Shown here: positions 20,166-29,190 of the stretch, in pieces
How positions within the stretch are numbered: the stretch's first letter is position 1
Layout: every line of letters begins with the position of its first letter
Source of the DNA: Streptomyces sp. NBC_01451
Lineage (GTDB): Bacteria; Actinomycetota; Actinomycetes; Streptomycetales; Streptomycetaceae
NCBI RefSeq assembly: GCF_036227485.1
Contig: NZ_CP109479.1
Location: 9,548,001 to 9,612,000 of the forward strand
Direction: 5' to 3'
Length of the DNA: 64,000 nt
Notes under the pieces: model-generated
Seen by the model: only the letters and a program-made list of their open reading frames with translations
Database searches by the model: none
What the model was told of the DNA's origin: nothing
Program-made: the position numbers and the translations under genes

Positions 20166-21350
20166 TTGGAAGACGTGAAGCGGGAGATTCGTATACGCGG
20201 GGCATTGCAGCAACCCGAATGGAGCGACCTTTCACAGGCCGGCCGGGTAGGCGAGGCACTCGCCACACGCCCCACTCTCATACAGGCCGACGACCTGGCC
20301 ACGCTGCGGACTCTGCTGGGCAGGGTGGCACTCGGCGAAGCCATGGTGCTGCAGTCCGGTGACTGCGCCGAGGACCCACGGGAATGCACACGCCACCATG
20401 TCGCACGGAAGATCGCGCTGCTCGACCTGCTCGCCGGGTCGCTCGGCCTGATCACCGGTAAGACCGTCCTGCGGGCAGGGCGTATTGCGGGGCAGTTCGC
20501 CAAGCCCCGTTCCAGGCCCACCGAAGTGATCGACGGCGCCGAAATCCCCGTCTTCCGGGGACACATGGTCAACGGCCCAGAGCCCGACGCCGAAAGGCGC
20601 CGGCCCGATCCACTGCGCATCCTCACCGGCTACATGGCCGCCTGTGACATCGTCGAGCACCTGGGCTGGGGCGACCGCGCCGCAGGGCGCGAGGTGGTGG
20701 AGCCGCTGGTATGGACCAGCCACGAGGCGCTGCTGCTCGACTACGAGATACCCATGCTGCGCATGGACGACAAGGGCCGGATGTTCCTGGGTTCGACCCA
20801 CTGGCCGTGGATCGGCGAGCGCACCCGCCAGGTCGACGGCGCCCACGTTGCCCTGCTCGCCGAGGTGAGCAACCCCGTGGCGTGCAAGGTCGGCCCCACC
20901 ATGGAGCCCGACGAACTGCTCGCCCTGTGCGAGAAGCTCGACCCGTGGCGCGACCCCGGGAGGCTCACCCTCATCGCACGAATGGGAGCCAACGCCGTCA
21001 GCGACCGGCTGCCCCGCCTCGTGGAAGCCGTACACGGCGCAGGTCACCCCGTCGTCTGGCTCAGCGACCCCGTGCACGGCAACACCGTTACCGCGCCCGG
21101 CGGTTACAAGACACGGCTCGTGGAGACCGTCTCGCTGGAGGTCTCCCGCTTCGTCCAGGCCGTGGGCGCCGGCGGCGGCGTCGCCGGCGGACTGCACCTG
21201 GAGACGACGCCGGACGACGTCACCGAGTGCGCCTTCACCGAGGCCGATCTCGACTCAGTAGGGGACCGCTACACATCCTTCTGTGATCCCCGCCTCAACC
21301 CGTCACAGGCTCTCGCCGTGGTCTCGTCCTGGACCGCCGGCACCGCCTGA
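20166..21350 (+). CDS. phzC: PhzC, class II DAHP synthase
   Basis: 394 residues. It condenses phosphoenolpyruvate and erythrose-4-phosphate to DAHP, raising shikimate-pathway flux for phenazine formation. Class II features are QSGDCAEDPRECT (metal-binding Cys), RAGRIAGQFAKPRS, KVGPTMEPDELL, LIARMGANAV, WLSDPVHGNTV and GGLHLETTPDDVTEC. Plant-type class II enzymes are longer at the N-terminus; the short form is typical for phz clusters and usually escapes aromatic amino-acid feedback. The start is TTG with GGAG seven bases upstream; a GTG nine bases on is possible. Confidence 0.95.
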   Translation: MEDVKREIRIRGALQQPEWSDLSQAGRVGEALATRPTLIQADDLATLRTLLGRVALGEAMVLQSGDCAEDPRECTRHHVARKIALLDLLAGSLGLITGKTVLRAGRIAGQFAKPRSRPTEVIDGAEIPVFRGHMVNGPEPDAERRRPDPLRILTGYMAACDIVEHLGWGDRAAGREVVEPLVWTSHEALLLDYEIPMLRMDDKGRMFLGSTHWPWIGERTRQVDGAHVALLAEVSNPVACKVGPTMEPDELLALCEKLDPWRDPGRLTLIARMGANAVSDRLPRLVEAVHGAGHPVVWLSDPVHGNTVTAPGGYKTRLVETVSLEVSRFVQAVGAGGGVAGGLHLETTPDDVTECAFTEADLDSVGDRYTSFCDPRLNPSQALAVVSSWTAGTA

Positions 21351-21430
21351 ACCGACGGCTCCTCTGCCTCTTTCTCCCTGCTCCCCTGTGCACGAGGCAC
21401 ACGCGCATCAAGCCAGGACCAGACGCGTGA

Positions 21431-21685
21431 ATGGCATACCCTCCATGTCCTCCTGCTCGTTCCCATCGATGGGACTTCCTCCCGGCTGTCGTGTCCTGGA
21501 ACGCCGAACCCGACCGGTCCGTCCTTTTGATCCACGACATGCAGCGATACCTCCTCAAGCCCTTCCCCGACGGCGTGCGCCAGGAACTGGTCCGCAACCC
21601 AGCGGGACTGCGCGACCGCTGCTTCGGACTCGGCGTCCCGGTCGCCTGTATCGCCCAGCCGGGCTCCAGATTCCTTCGGCCATAG
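21431..21685 (+). pseudogene. Truncated second phzD (N-terminal third only)
   Basis: The peptide [20 protein letters not shown] then LRDRCFGLGVPVACIAQPGS aligns with the first third of PhzD at 12305-12931, including the catalytic Asp motif. The match ends at about 21665, where minus-strand IS3 sequence begins. The Lys and later substrate-binding residues are missing, so it cannot be active. It sits 80 bases after phzC, which suggests that the cluster once carried phzC-phzD in this order and was later rearranged. Confidence 0.8.
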
Positions 21686-22304
21686 GTCATGTCGGGGGCG
21701 TCCACGCCCAGTTCGGCGTGGAAGTCGCGGCCGATGCGCTTGCGGTTCACCCGCTGCCCCGGATGCCGCAGTTCGGCGTGGATGCGCGGGACACCGTAGA
21801 TGCGGCGGGAGGCGACGTACAGCACCGTGATCTCGTGCGCGACATGTCGTCGGCGGCCCGCCTGGCGTGGCGGGCGGCCTCACCCTCGTGCCACGTGTAG
21901 GAGGAGGAGCGGGCGACGTCCAGTGCCCCGGCACAGCAGAACGATCGGGTGGTTCGCCTTCTCCGGATGGATGATCCGGTGCAACTCGCTCACCGGTCGT
22001 TCTCCTTCGCGAAGAAGGCGGCGGTGATCTCGATCGTCTGCTGCTGCTCGGGGGTTCTCCCACCGCAGCCGCTTGAGCTCCTTGTGTTCGGCACTGCTCA
22101 CTTCGCCGGGGGCGCCTTCGCCCCGGTTCGCCTTCGCCCTGCGGTACCAGCCGCGCGGGGACTCGGAGCTGATGCCGAGTTTCCCGGCGACCGCCGTGAC
22201 CGTTTTGTCCTAGGGATCGACGAGCGTGATCGCGTCCCGCTTGAACTCTTCGGTGTACCGCTTCGTGTACTTGGTTCCCACCTGGTGCTACTTCCGCTGG
22301 AACC
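21686..22304 (-). mobile_element. Decayed IS3-family insertion sequence
   Basis: Read on the minus strand from about 22280, OrfA begins KYTKRYTEEFKRDAITLVDP, then meets an in-frame TAG. It continues KTVTAVAGKLGISSESPRGW and SSAEHKELKRLRWEN, which is typical IS3 OrfA with helix-turn-helix and leucine-zipper parts. OrfB is represented by VSELHRIIHPEKANHPIVLLC and later SRRIYGVPRIHAELRHPGQRVNRKRIGRDF. The DDE catalytic core is missing. It abuts the truncated phzD and the 3' end of the LuxR-type regulator gene. It can no longer transpose on its own. Confidence 0.75.
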
Positions 22305-25115
22305 TCAGGTCCCAGTCTCCAGGTGTCGATCAAAGGGAAGGTTCAACTGTAGTACGGAGGACAGTTCGGCCCGGGTGACATTGAGCTTGCGGTAGACGCG
22401 GGTCAGATGCTGCTCCACGGTGCTCACGGTGATGTACAGCCGTTTGGCTATCTCCCGGTTGGTGCAACCGCGGGCGGCCATCTCGACGACCCGCCGCTCA
22501 GCCTGACTGAGCGCCGACTCGGCTCCGGCGACCACCGGCTCCTCCTCGGCCACGGAGATGTCCTTGCCGAGGGAGGTTTCCAAGGTGAGGGCCAGTGGGT
22601 GCGCTTGGCACTGCTGGACAAGATCCCACGTGCGTCGGCCGACCAGGCGAGCGAGGCGTAGTTCCCCCAGGTGGAAGTAGACCCGGGTGAGGTCCGTCAG
22701 TGCCCGTGCCAGCTCGTAGCGGTCACCGGTGTTCTGAAGCAGGTCCACGGCCTGCCTGAGCAGGGGGGGACGCTGCCGCAGGGGGGCTGTCGACGCGAGT
22801 ATCCGCTGTGCCGCTCCCCGTGCGCGTGCTGTGGTGGTCCCACAGAGGGCGAGCTGGTCCTCAAGGAGCCGCCGTGCCTCGTCCGAACTGCCGTGCTGTA
22901 CGAGGACCTCCGCCGACTCGTTGCGCCAAGCAATGAATCCGGGTGCGTCCAGGCCCCACCGGACCATGAGGTCACCACAGGTCCGGAAGTCGCTGAGCGC
23001 GGCGTCCAGGTTCCCTGTGTCGAGCTGGTAGCGGCCTCTGGCATGGAGGTAGTGCAGGCCGTAACGGCTCTGCAGCATGGTGTCCGGTGCGGGCCGGGCG
23101 AGCTGATCGGCCGCCTCCTCGTACTTGCCCATGGCTGTCAGCGCCAGCAGAAGGCTGGCCAGTGCTGATCCCACGGGCACCCCCCAGCTGCTCACGGGGA
23201 TGATCCGCAGCGCCTGCCGCGCATGCCGCTCTGCTCCGGCGAGGTCCCCCTGACGAAGGCTGATTTCGGCCCTGATGCTCAGCAACCTGGCCTGACGACC
23301 TGGGGATTGGCGCGCGACCGCTTCCTCGATGAGTCCGTCGCACCAGGGTGCCGCACGGCTGGAGCGCTCTCCGTAGGTCAGCGCCAGTAGTGCGGATTCC
23401 ACGGTGTCCATGCCCGCCTCGTCCAGCCGCGCTCTGCGCAGTACGCGCTCGGCGCGGGCCAGCACCTGCTCGGACGGCGCCGTGCTGAGCACCGAGTCCA
23501 GGGTGTTGGCGGCCTCCAGCCGGTGGTCGGCCGTGAACGACGGAAGATCCCGACTGTGCTGTTCCGGGGCGGCTTCCGGCATGTACTCCAGGAATGGCGC
23601 GTACGAGGAGTGCAGCCATGGGCGAGTGGTCCGCAGTTCGCTCGCGGTTTCAGGATCCCGCGCCGCATCGGCCTGGCCGAGTCTGATGAGGACGTCCCGC
23701 GCGTCTTCGAACCGCCCGTGCCACAGCAGAGCCCTGGCCAGGATCAGGGCGTCATCGCCGCGCAGGTGACCTTGGCGCTGCGAGTCGACGAGGTCGGCGA
23801 GGTGAGGAGCGGGCGTGCCGGGATTCACCCGCCATTCCGCTCTGACCAGTGCGGTTCTGAGCCTGGCGAGCCGGCGTTCGTCCGAGCAGGCACTGCAGGC
23901 GAGCTTGAGGTATTCCACGGCGCGCTCGACCAGGCCCTCCGACAGAGCCAGTTCCGCGGCCTGCTCCAGTACCGGAAGGGTCCAGGGCGCCGCAGTGAGA
24001 GGTGCGGCGACCAGGTGCTCGGCCACGACGGTGGCGGGCGCTCCGTCTCCATAGGTCAGCGCTGCGGCTGCCTGATGCAGTTCGGCCCGCTGGTGAGAAT
24101 CCATGTCCCTGAGAACGGCGGACCTGGCCACCGGATGACGGAAGTTCCCGGCGGTGAGCAGTCCGGCCGTGGTCAGCTCGCCCAAGGTCTCGGCGACGCT
24201 TTCGGCATCGACACCCAGCAGTCGCTCGATCGTGTCGGACGAACCGAGTACGGCGAGGCCCCGAGCCACTGCCAGTGTCCGAGGGCCGCCCCGGCGCAGA
24301 CAGGAGACCACGGCATGCCCGTATCCGTCGGCCACCACGAGGTCGGCTGAATGAGCCCTGGGCGCCGTTCCCGAGGCGGCGACGGTGTACGTGGCGGTCC
24401 GGTGGTCGGCGAGCAGGGCATCAAGGAGTGACGGATTGCCTCCGCTGACGGCATAGGAGTCGGCGGCGATCCGGTCGGCGGCTGCACTGCCCAGCCGGGA
24501 CGCGGCCATGGCCGCGACACCATCGCCCGTGAGCAGGGGCACCCGGATGTTGTGGTTGCCGGGCCGGCGCAGCAACTCCAGCCGAAATCCGGTGTGCCGG
24601 TACGGCGCCTGTTCCGAGTGGCCGAAGCACACCATGATGCGGGCGGTGCGTATGCGCCGTACGAGGTAGGACAGACATGCCTGGGACGCCTGGTCGGCGT
24701 GGTGTGCGTCGTCGACGACGATGGCGAGGGGCTGCCTCGCGGACAGAGCGAGCAGTGCCGCGCACAGGGATTGAGCGGTGCGCGGGTCCACCAAGGACTC
24801 GTGGGCCACGGGTCGGCCGCCCGCTTCGGCCAAGAACAGCCCGTCGGTCTTCAGTCGCTCCTCAGCTGTCAGGGGTGCGTCCTGCAGCAGTTGTCCCATG
24901 ACGCCCAGGTGTATGTCCGACTCCGACTCGGACCCCGCCGCCACCAGCGTGAGGGCTTCGGCCTTTACCGCTTCGTCGGCGAAGGCCTCCAGGAGCGCGC
25001 TCTTGCCGACGGCCACCGCGCCGCCGACCAGAGCGGTCCGGCCCCGGCCCCGCATCGCGTCGCCCATCAGCCCGGACAGGAGATCCAGCAACTCATCGCG
25101 TTCGACCAGCGACAT
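22305..25115 (-). CDS. LuxR-family large ATP-binding (LAL) regulator
   Basis: 936 residues. An N-terminal AAA-type ATPase domain carries Walker A GGAVAVGKSALLEAF (near residue 33) and Walker B LAIVVDDAHHAD. A long helical TPR-like middle follows. The C-terminal LuxR helix-turn-helix reads LSQAERRVVEMAARGCTNREIAKRLY then TVSTVEQHLTRVYRKLNV. LAL proteins usually activate the antibiotic cluster in which they lie, so control of the phz genes is likely but not proven. The ATG at 25115 is chosen since AGGAAGGA lies about ten bases upstream; the open frame to 25352 overlaps leuA. It follows leuA by 52 bases on the same strand. The last codons touch the IS3 remnant. Confidence 0.9.
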   Translation of the reverse strand: MSLVERDELLDLLSGLMGDAMRGRGRTALVGGAVAVGKSALLEAFADEAVKAEALTLVAAGSESESDIHLGVMGQLLQDAPLTAEERLKTDGLFLAEAGGRPVAHESLVDPRTAQSLCAALLALSARQPLAIVVDDAHHADQASQACLSYLVRRIRTARIMVCFGHSEQAPYRHTGFRLELLRRPGNHNIRVPLLTGDGVAAMAASRLGSAAADRIAADSYAVSGGNPSLLDALLADHRTATYTVAASGTAPRAHSADLVVADGYGHAVVSCLRRGGPRTLAVARGLAVLGSSDTIERLLGVDAESVAETLGELTTAGLLTAGNFRHPVARSAVLRDMDSHQRAELHQAAAALTYGDGAPATVVAEHLVAAPLTAAPWTLPVLEQAAELALSEGLVERAVEYLKLACSACSDERRLARLRTALVRAEWRVNPGTPAPHLADLVDSQRQGHLRGDDALILARALLWHGRFEDARDVLIRLGQADAARDPETASELRTTRPWLHSSYAPFLEYMPEAAPEQHSRDLPSFTADHRLEAANTLDSVLSTAPSEQVLARAERVLRRARLDEAGMDTVESALLALTYGERSSRAAPWCDGLIEEAVARQSPGRQARLLSIRAEISLRQGDLAGAERHARQALRIIPVSSWGVPVGSALASLLLALTAMGKYEEAADQLARPAPDTMLQSRYGLHYLHARGRYQLDTGNLDAALSDFRTCGDLMVRWGLDAPGFIAWRNESAEVLVQHGSSDEARRLLEDQLALCGTTTARARGAAQRILASTAPLRQRPPLLRQAVDLLQNTGDRYELARALTDLTRVYFHLGELRLARLVGRRTWDLVQQCQAHPLALTLETSLGKDISVAEEEPVVAGAESALSQAERRVVEMAARGCTNREIAKRLYITVSTVEQHLTRVYRKLNVTRAELSSVLQLNLPFDRHLETGT

Positions 25116-25167
25116 GTTCGTTCGTCCTTCCTCTCGGGACGTGCCCGGGAGCAGTGGAGCGGCGTTA

Positions 25168-26901
25168 CTACAGGCGCTCGGCCAGGAGACCCGAGGGGGC
25201 AGGAGTGTTGGGTGCCTGGATCTGTCCCGCCCTGGTGGCCGCGACCCTGACTGCGGAGAAGGCGGCAGCGTGCGGGTCACTGTTGATGCCGCAGCCCCAG
25301 AAGGCGCGGCCGTCGACGCTGCACCGTGCGTACACCGTGACGCTGTCCCCACACACCGTCCGGGTATCGGTCGTGCTGGTACGGTGCACCGCGCTCACCT
25401 CAATGCCCCACGGCGCCAGCGTCGCCGTGAGATCCCCGTAGGTGTCGGTGTGCGTCCCCGGATCCGCGGGCACCTTCCAGCTTTCGGCCCCGTCGATGAA
25501 GAGTGTGGTGACCAGCGGCTCATGGCGCAGGCGGAGGGGCTGCGTCTGGTCGGTGGCCGTCAGGTACTCCTGCTCGAAGAGCTCCCTGAGACGGTCGGGA
25601 GTGACCTCCATGCCGGTGCGGTCACTGACCGACTGGATCGTCCGCGAAAACTCGACCCGCAGCTCTCGGGGAAGGTTCATACCGTGCCAGGCGCTCATGA
25701 CGTAAGCGATTCCGCCCTTCCCCGACTGGCTGTTGATGCGCACCACGGCCTCGTAGCTGCGGCCCACGTCCTTGGGGTCGAGGGGCAGGTAGGGCATCTC
25801 CCAGGGGAGGCCGTCGATGGGGGAACCCGCGACGGCGGCCTTGCGCTCCAGCGCGTCGAAGCCCTTCTTGATGGCGTCCTGGTGAGAGCCGGAGAAGGCG
25901 GTGTACACCAGTTCGCCGCCGTATGGGTGCCGTGGCGAGACGGGCATCTCGTTGCAGTACTCGACGGTGCGCCGCACGTGGTCGATGTCGGAGAAGTCGA
26001 TGTGCGGGTCGACTCCGTGGGTGAACATGTTCATGCCCAAGGTGACCAGGCAGACGTTGCCGGCCCGCTCTCCGCTGCCGAACAGGCAGCCCTCCACCCT
26101 CTGGGCGCCGGCCAGCAGGGCCATCTCTGTCGCGGCCACCCCGGTGCCCCGGTCGTTGTGCGGGTGGACGGACAGGCAGCGGTGTTCCCGGCGGGACAGA
26201 TTGCGGTCCAGCCACTCGATCTGGTCGGCGAACACATGCGGCAGCGAACGCTCGACGGTGGAGGGGAAGTTGAGGACGATCTCCCGTCCCTCCTCGGGCT
26301 GCCAGACGTCCATGACCGCCTCGCAGACCTCGACCGCGAACTCGGGTTCGGTCTCGTTGAAGAGCTCGGGGGAGTACTGGAATCCCAGGTCGCAGTCGGC
26401 GAGTGTCCTCTCGGCGTACTTCATCGTCCACGAGGTGCCTTGGACGGCCAGGTCCATGACCTCTCCGCGGCTCATCCCGAACACCACCTCGCGGAACAGC
26501 GGTGCTGTCGCGTTGTAGACGTGGACCGTTGCCTTTCGCGCCCCCCGCAGACTCTCCACCGTGCGGCGGATCAGCTCTTCACGGGCCTGTACCAGCACTG
26601 ATATCCGGACGTTGTCGGGGATTCGGTCCTGCTCGATCAGCGCCCGTACGAAGTCGTGGTCGTCCTGGCTCGCCACCGGAAAGCCGACTTCGATCTCCTT
26701 GTAGCCCATGTCGACCAAGAGGTCGAACATCGCCAGCTTCCGGGCCGGGCTCATGGGATTGGCCAAAGCCTGGTTTCCGTCGCGCAGATCCGTTGAAAGC
26801 CAGCGCGGGGCCGCGCTGATGACCTTGTCCGGCCAGGTACGGTCGCGGAGAACGATCGGAGTGAACGCGCCATAACGCCGGTGGTTGCCTACATGCTGCA
26901 T
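25168..26901 (-). CDS. leuA: 2-isopropylmalate synthase (LeuA, long form)
   Basis: 577 residues, matching the long IPMS form. It condenses acetyl-CoA with 2-oxoisovalerate to 2-isopropylmalate, the first step of leucine synthesis. The TIM-barrel start WLSTDLRDGNQAL with MGYKEIEVGFPVASQDD, the metal/substrate block LSVHPHNDRGTGVAATEMAL, and GCLFGSGERAGNVCLVTLGMN are all present. The C-terminal regulatory domain (about 440-577) is complete, so leucine feedback is possible. It lies directly upstream of the LAL regulator on the minus strand. It may be the housekeeping gene, or a second copy that feeds a cluster; the window does not decide this. Confidence 0.93.
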   Translation of the reverse strand: MQHVGNHRRYGAFTPIVLRDRTWPDKVISAAPRWLSTDLRDGNQALANPMSPARKLAMFDLLVDMGYKEIEVGFPVASQDDHDFVRALIEQDRIPDNVRISVLVQAREELIRRTVESLRGARKATVHVYNATAPLFREVVFGMSRGEVMDLAVQGTSWTMKYAERTLADCDLGFQYSPELFNETEPEFAVEVCEAVMDVWQPEEGREIVLNFPSTVERSLPHVFADQIEWLDRNLSRREHRCLSVHPHNDRGTGVAATEMALLAGAQRVEGCLFGSGERAGNVCLVTLGMNMFTHGVDPHIDFSDIDHVRRTVEYCNEMPVSPRHPYGGELVYTAFSGSHQDAIKKGFDALERKAAVAGSPIDGLPWEMPYLPLDPKDVGRSYEAVVRINSQSGKGGIAYVMSAWHGMNLPRELRVEFSRTIQSVSDRTGMEVTPDRLRELFEQEYLTATDQTQPLRLRHEPLVTTLFIDGAESWKVPADPGTHTDTYGDLTATLAPWGIEVSAVHRTSTTDTRTVCGDSVTVYARCSVDGRAFWGCGINSDPHAAAFSAVRVAATRAGQIQAPNTPAPSGLLAERL

Positions 26902-27101
26902 GGCATAGACCTTTCGTCTTCGCGTCGCGGAACATATGTGGAAAAGCCAGGGCTATGCCGGTGCGTGGCATGCGGTAGGTGACGGAGAAATGATCTCCGG
27001 GAGGGAATTCCGCTTGGCTTTCCGGCACTCACGCTAACGAGGGTCCTGAACAGCGAACAAGGCGAACTATGCGGTGGTACCACCGAAGATTACAAAAGGG
27101 C
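26902..27101. other. Upstream region of leuA
   Basis: About 200 bases with a somewhat lower GC content between leuA and the next minus-strand gene. I looked for a leucine-rich leader peptide or T-box-like structure and see neither clearly. It should hold the leuA promoter. Confidence 0.35.
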
Positions 27102-27700
27102 TCACGACCGGTATCGAAAGGAGTAGTAGCCCCTTCCACCTCCAGCTCTATCGCGGGTGCTCAGGTTGAACTCGCGAAGTCCGGCCGGCGGCAGACAGCC
27201 ATCGACCAGGTGGGGCCGGTACTGGATCTTCTTCAGCTTCCGCTTGATCATGTGGGTGAGGTGCGTGAGGTCGGTGGCGGCGAAGTCGGCCGGTTCCCTG
27301 ACCAGGCGCACGTTCAGGATGTCCCAGCACCACACCACAGGGGTGCCGAGCTGGATGTGGGTCATGACGATCAGATCGCGGTACTGGCGCCAGGAGAACG
27401 CCTTCGGCTCGCCCCGGCGGCCAGGTCCGCCGCAGTCCTTTTCCCTGCGGCCACAGCTCGGCCCTCCACACCTCGATCGTCTCGCCGTCAAGTTCGTCAC
27501 CACACCGCAGTAAGCGCCACGGCTTCGCGAACGGCTGTGTGTCGAAGAACAGCTGGCTCTCGACGCCGAAGAGCGAGGCTGGGGCCGTGAGGTCGAACGA
27601 CACCAACGCCTCGCCGAGCGCATAGGCAACCTGCTGGACGAACTCGGCGAACCCCACGCTGAGCTGCCTGGACGACCCGAGCAGAAAAGTTCCGATCTTG
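27102..27700 (-). pseudogene. Hypothetical protein with an apparent frameshift
   Basis: Two minus-strand frames together make a plausible protein of about 200 residues. The first, from about 27700, reads FVQQVAYALGEALVSFDL, SLFGVESQLFFDTQPFAKPW and GETIEVWRAELWPQGK. At about 27415-27445 the sense moves to another frame, EPKAFSWRQYRDLIVMTHIQ, then VVWCWDILNVRLV and THMIKRKLKKIQYRPHL. The break lies near a GGGAAAAGG run, so a sequencing or natural indel is likely. I do not recognise the family. It is divergent from the NADAR gene with almost no gap, hinting at a functional pair. Confidence 0.5.
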
Positions 27701-27729
27701 TGGGAGTGCGAACAACTACCCTGTCGCGC

Positions 27730-28857
27730 ATGGCGATACGACAGCGGACGTGGCGGAACGTGGACGGCGAGCGTATTGAGGGCACCTGGCGGCACGCCTT
27801 CATCTGCAACGCCGGGAACTACTTCCTCACCGACCTGCTGATCTACGCCGACGGAATGGTCGACTGCTGGGGTCTGGAGACCCTGGAGGGTTTCGCCGGC
27901 AAGCTCGCCTCCGGATGGGTCGCCACCGATCTGCCCGAAGGCGCCCAGGCATCGGCCCACCACCTCGCCTCGTGGAAGTTCGCCGAGCCGAAGACCTGGC
28001 TGACCCCCGAGATGCTGCTCGGCGAGGTCCGCGACGACATCGACAACCTCAACGGCCGTCCGGACTCCACCAGCCGCTGCCTCACCGCTGTCGACGTCTT
28101 CCGAGAGCAGCCGACCGAGGCCAACCGAACCGCCGTTCGTAAAACCTACGAAGCCATCCCGGAACACCTGCGGAGATACGCCCTGGGCGACATGGACCGC
28201 AAAGACTTCCCCCTCATGGTGATCGTGACCGGCCCGGAGAAGCAGATCGAGCTGTGGGGCGGAAACACCGTCGATGTCACCGAGGAGATGTACGCCTCCG
28301 CCTTGGAGTACTTCGCGGAGCGCGAGCAGTTGCGGAAGCAGTACGAGACGAAGACACCCGCCGACGGCCCGACTGAACCGGTCGAGAGCAGCGTCCATCT
28401 CAACCAGGCGGTCTTCCCACGCGGCTGGCCCGAGAACCCCGGCACCCTCGTGCTGCGCAACGAGTTCCCCGCGCCGATCGTCATGGGAAACCGGACCTAC
28501 CCCACGATTGCGCACGCCTACTGGGCGCTGGCGGTCGCCGACGAACACCGACAAGCCGAGATCCTCGGCGCAGAACGGCCGTATGACGCACAGAAGCTCG
28601 CCGAGGATTCTCCCCTGCGCGAGGACTGGCCCCGGGTTCGGGTCGCCGTCATGACGCGCTTGCTGCGCGCGAAGTTCCAGCAACACCCCGAGTTCGCCGA
28701 GACGCTGATGGCCACAGGCGCCACCCGATTGATCTACACCGAGCCCGGATCGACCTTTTGGGGGCAACGCGGGCTCGAAGGGCGGAACTGGATGGGCCGA
28801 CTGCTGGAGTTGACCCGCTCCGAACTCGTCGCCGCCAAGCTGAACATCCTGCAATGA
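27730..28857 (+). CDS. NADAR-domain protein (YbiA-like, ADP-ribose-related)
   Basis: 375 residues. The C-terminal third shows the NADAR pattern: VLRNEFPAPIVMGNRTYPTIAHAYWA, YDAQKLAEDS, DWPRVRVAVMTRLLRAKFQQ, LMATGATRLIYTEPGSTFWG. NADAR proteins act on ADP-ribose derivatives; some remove ADP-ribose from nucleic acid and work in riboflavin-related or antitoxin-like roles. The N-terminal two-thirds (WRHAFICNAGNYFLTDLLIYADG and following) is a separate conserved domain of unknown role, found fused to NADAR in actinomycetes. The ATG at 27730 is used; a GTG at 27700 is also possible. It stands between the two natural-product clusters and is probably unrelated to them. Confidence 0.8.
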   Translation: MAIRQRTWRNVDGERIEGTWRHAFICNAGNYFLTDLLIYADGMVDCWGLETLEGFAGKLASGWVATDLPEGAQASAHHLASWKFAEPKTWLTPEMLLGEVRDDIDNLNGRPDSTSRCLTAVDVFREQPTEANRTAVRKTYEAIPEHLRRYALGDMDRKDFPLMVIVTGPEKQIELWGGNTVDVTEEMYASALEYFAEREQLRKQYETKTPADGPTEPVESSVHLNQAVFPRGWPENPGTLVLRNEFPAPIVMGNRTYPTIAHAYWALAVADEHRQAEILGAERPYDAQKLAEDSPLREDWPRVRVAVMTRLLRAKFQQHPEFAETLMATGATRLIYTEPGSTFWGQRGLEGRNWMGRLLELTRSELVAAKLNILQ

Positions 28858-29190
28858 TCGACCGCAGCAGGCCGGCACCGATCGCCTCGGTCGAGTGACG
28901 CACGACCGCGTGAATCCGCACCAGACGATCATGAAAGTGTCCGGATATGGGGCGCACACCCGACGCCGCCAGTGCGGTGCGCGCGTCCGGCACCAAGATC
29001 TCCGGCTGCGACAACCCTGAACCGGACGTGGCAGTCGATGAGTTCGGTGGCTACCCAGCGCTCAGTCGACGTCCTGATCAGTCACGCACGGTGAAAGTCG
29101 AAGGACTGCTGGAGACGCCGCCGAGCCTGATGACGCGCCCTTTCCGGCGGCGGCCGCGCACGACCGTCGCACCGGAAGGGACGGTCGGGT
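28858..29190. other. Gap between the NADAR gene and the fkbH 3' end
   Basis: About 330 bases lying between the ends of two convergent genes. Reading frames here have no recognisable protein. I see only weak inverted repeats (around 28885-28905) and no clear terminator. Confidence 0.35.

Noticed and set aside
26902..27101. Leucine leader peptide or T-box upstream of leuA
   Set aside because: No short frame with repeated Leu codons and no recognisable T-box sequence was found.
27148..28959. Minus-strand open frame of 603 codons across the NADAR gene
   Set aside because: Only its last part (27430-27700) resembles a protein; the rest mirrors the NADAR coding strand.
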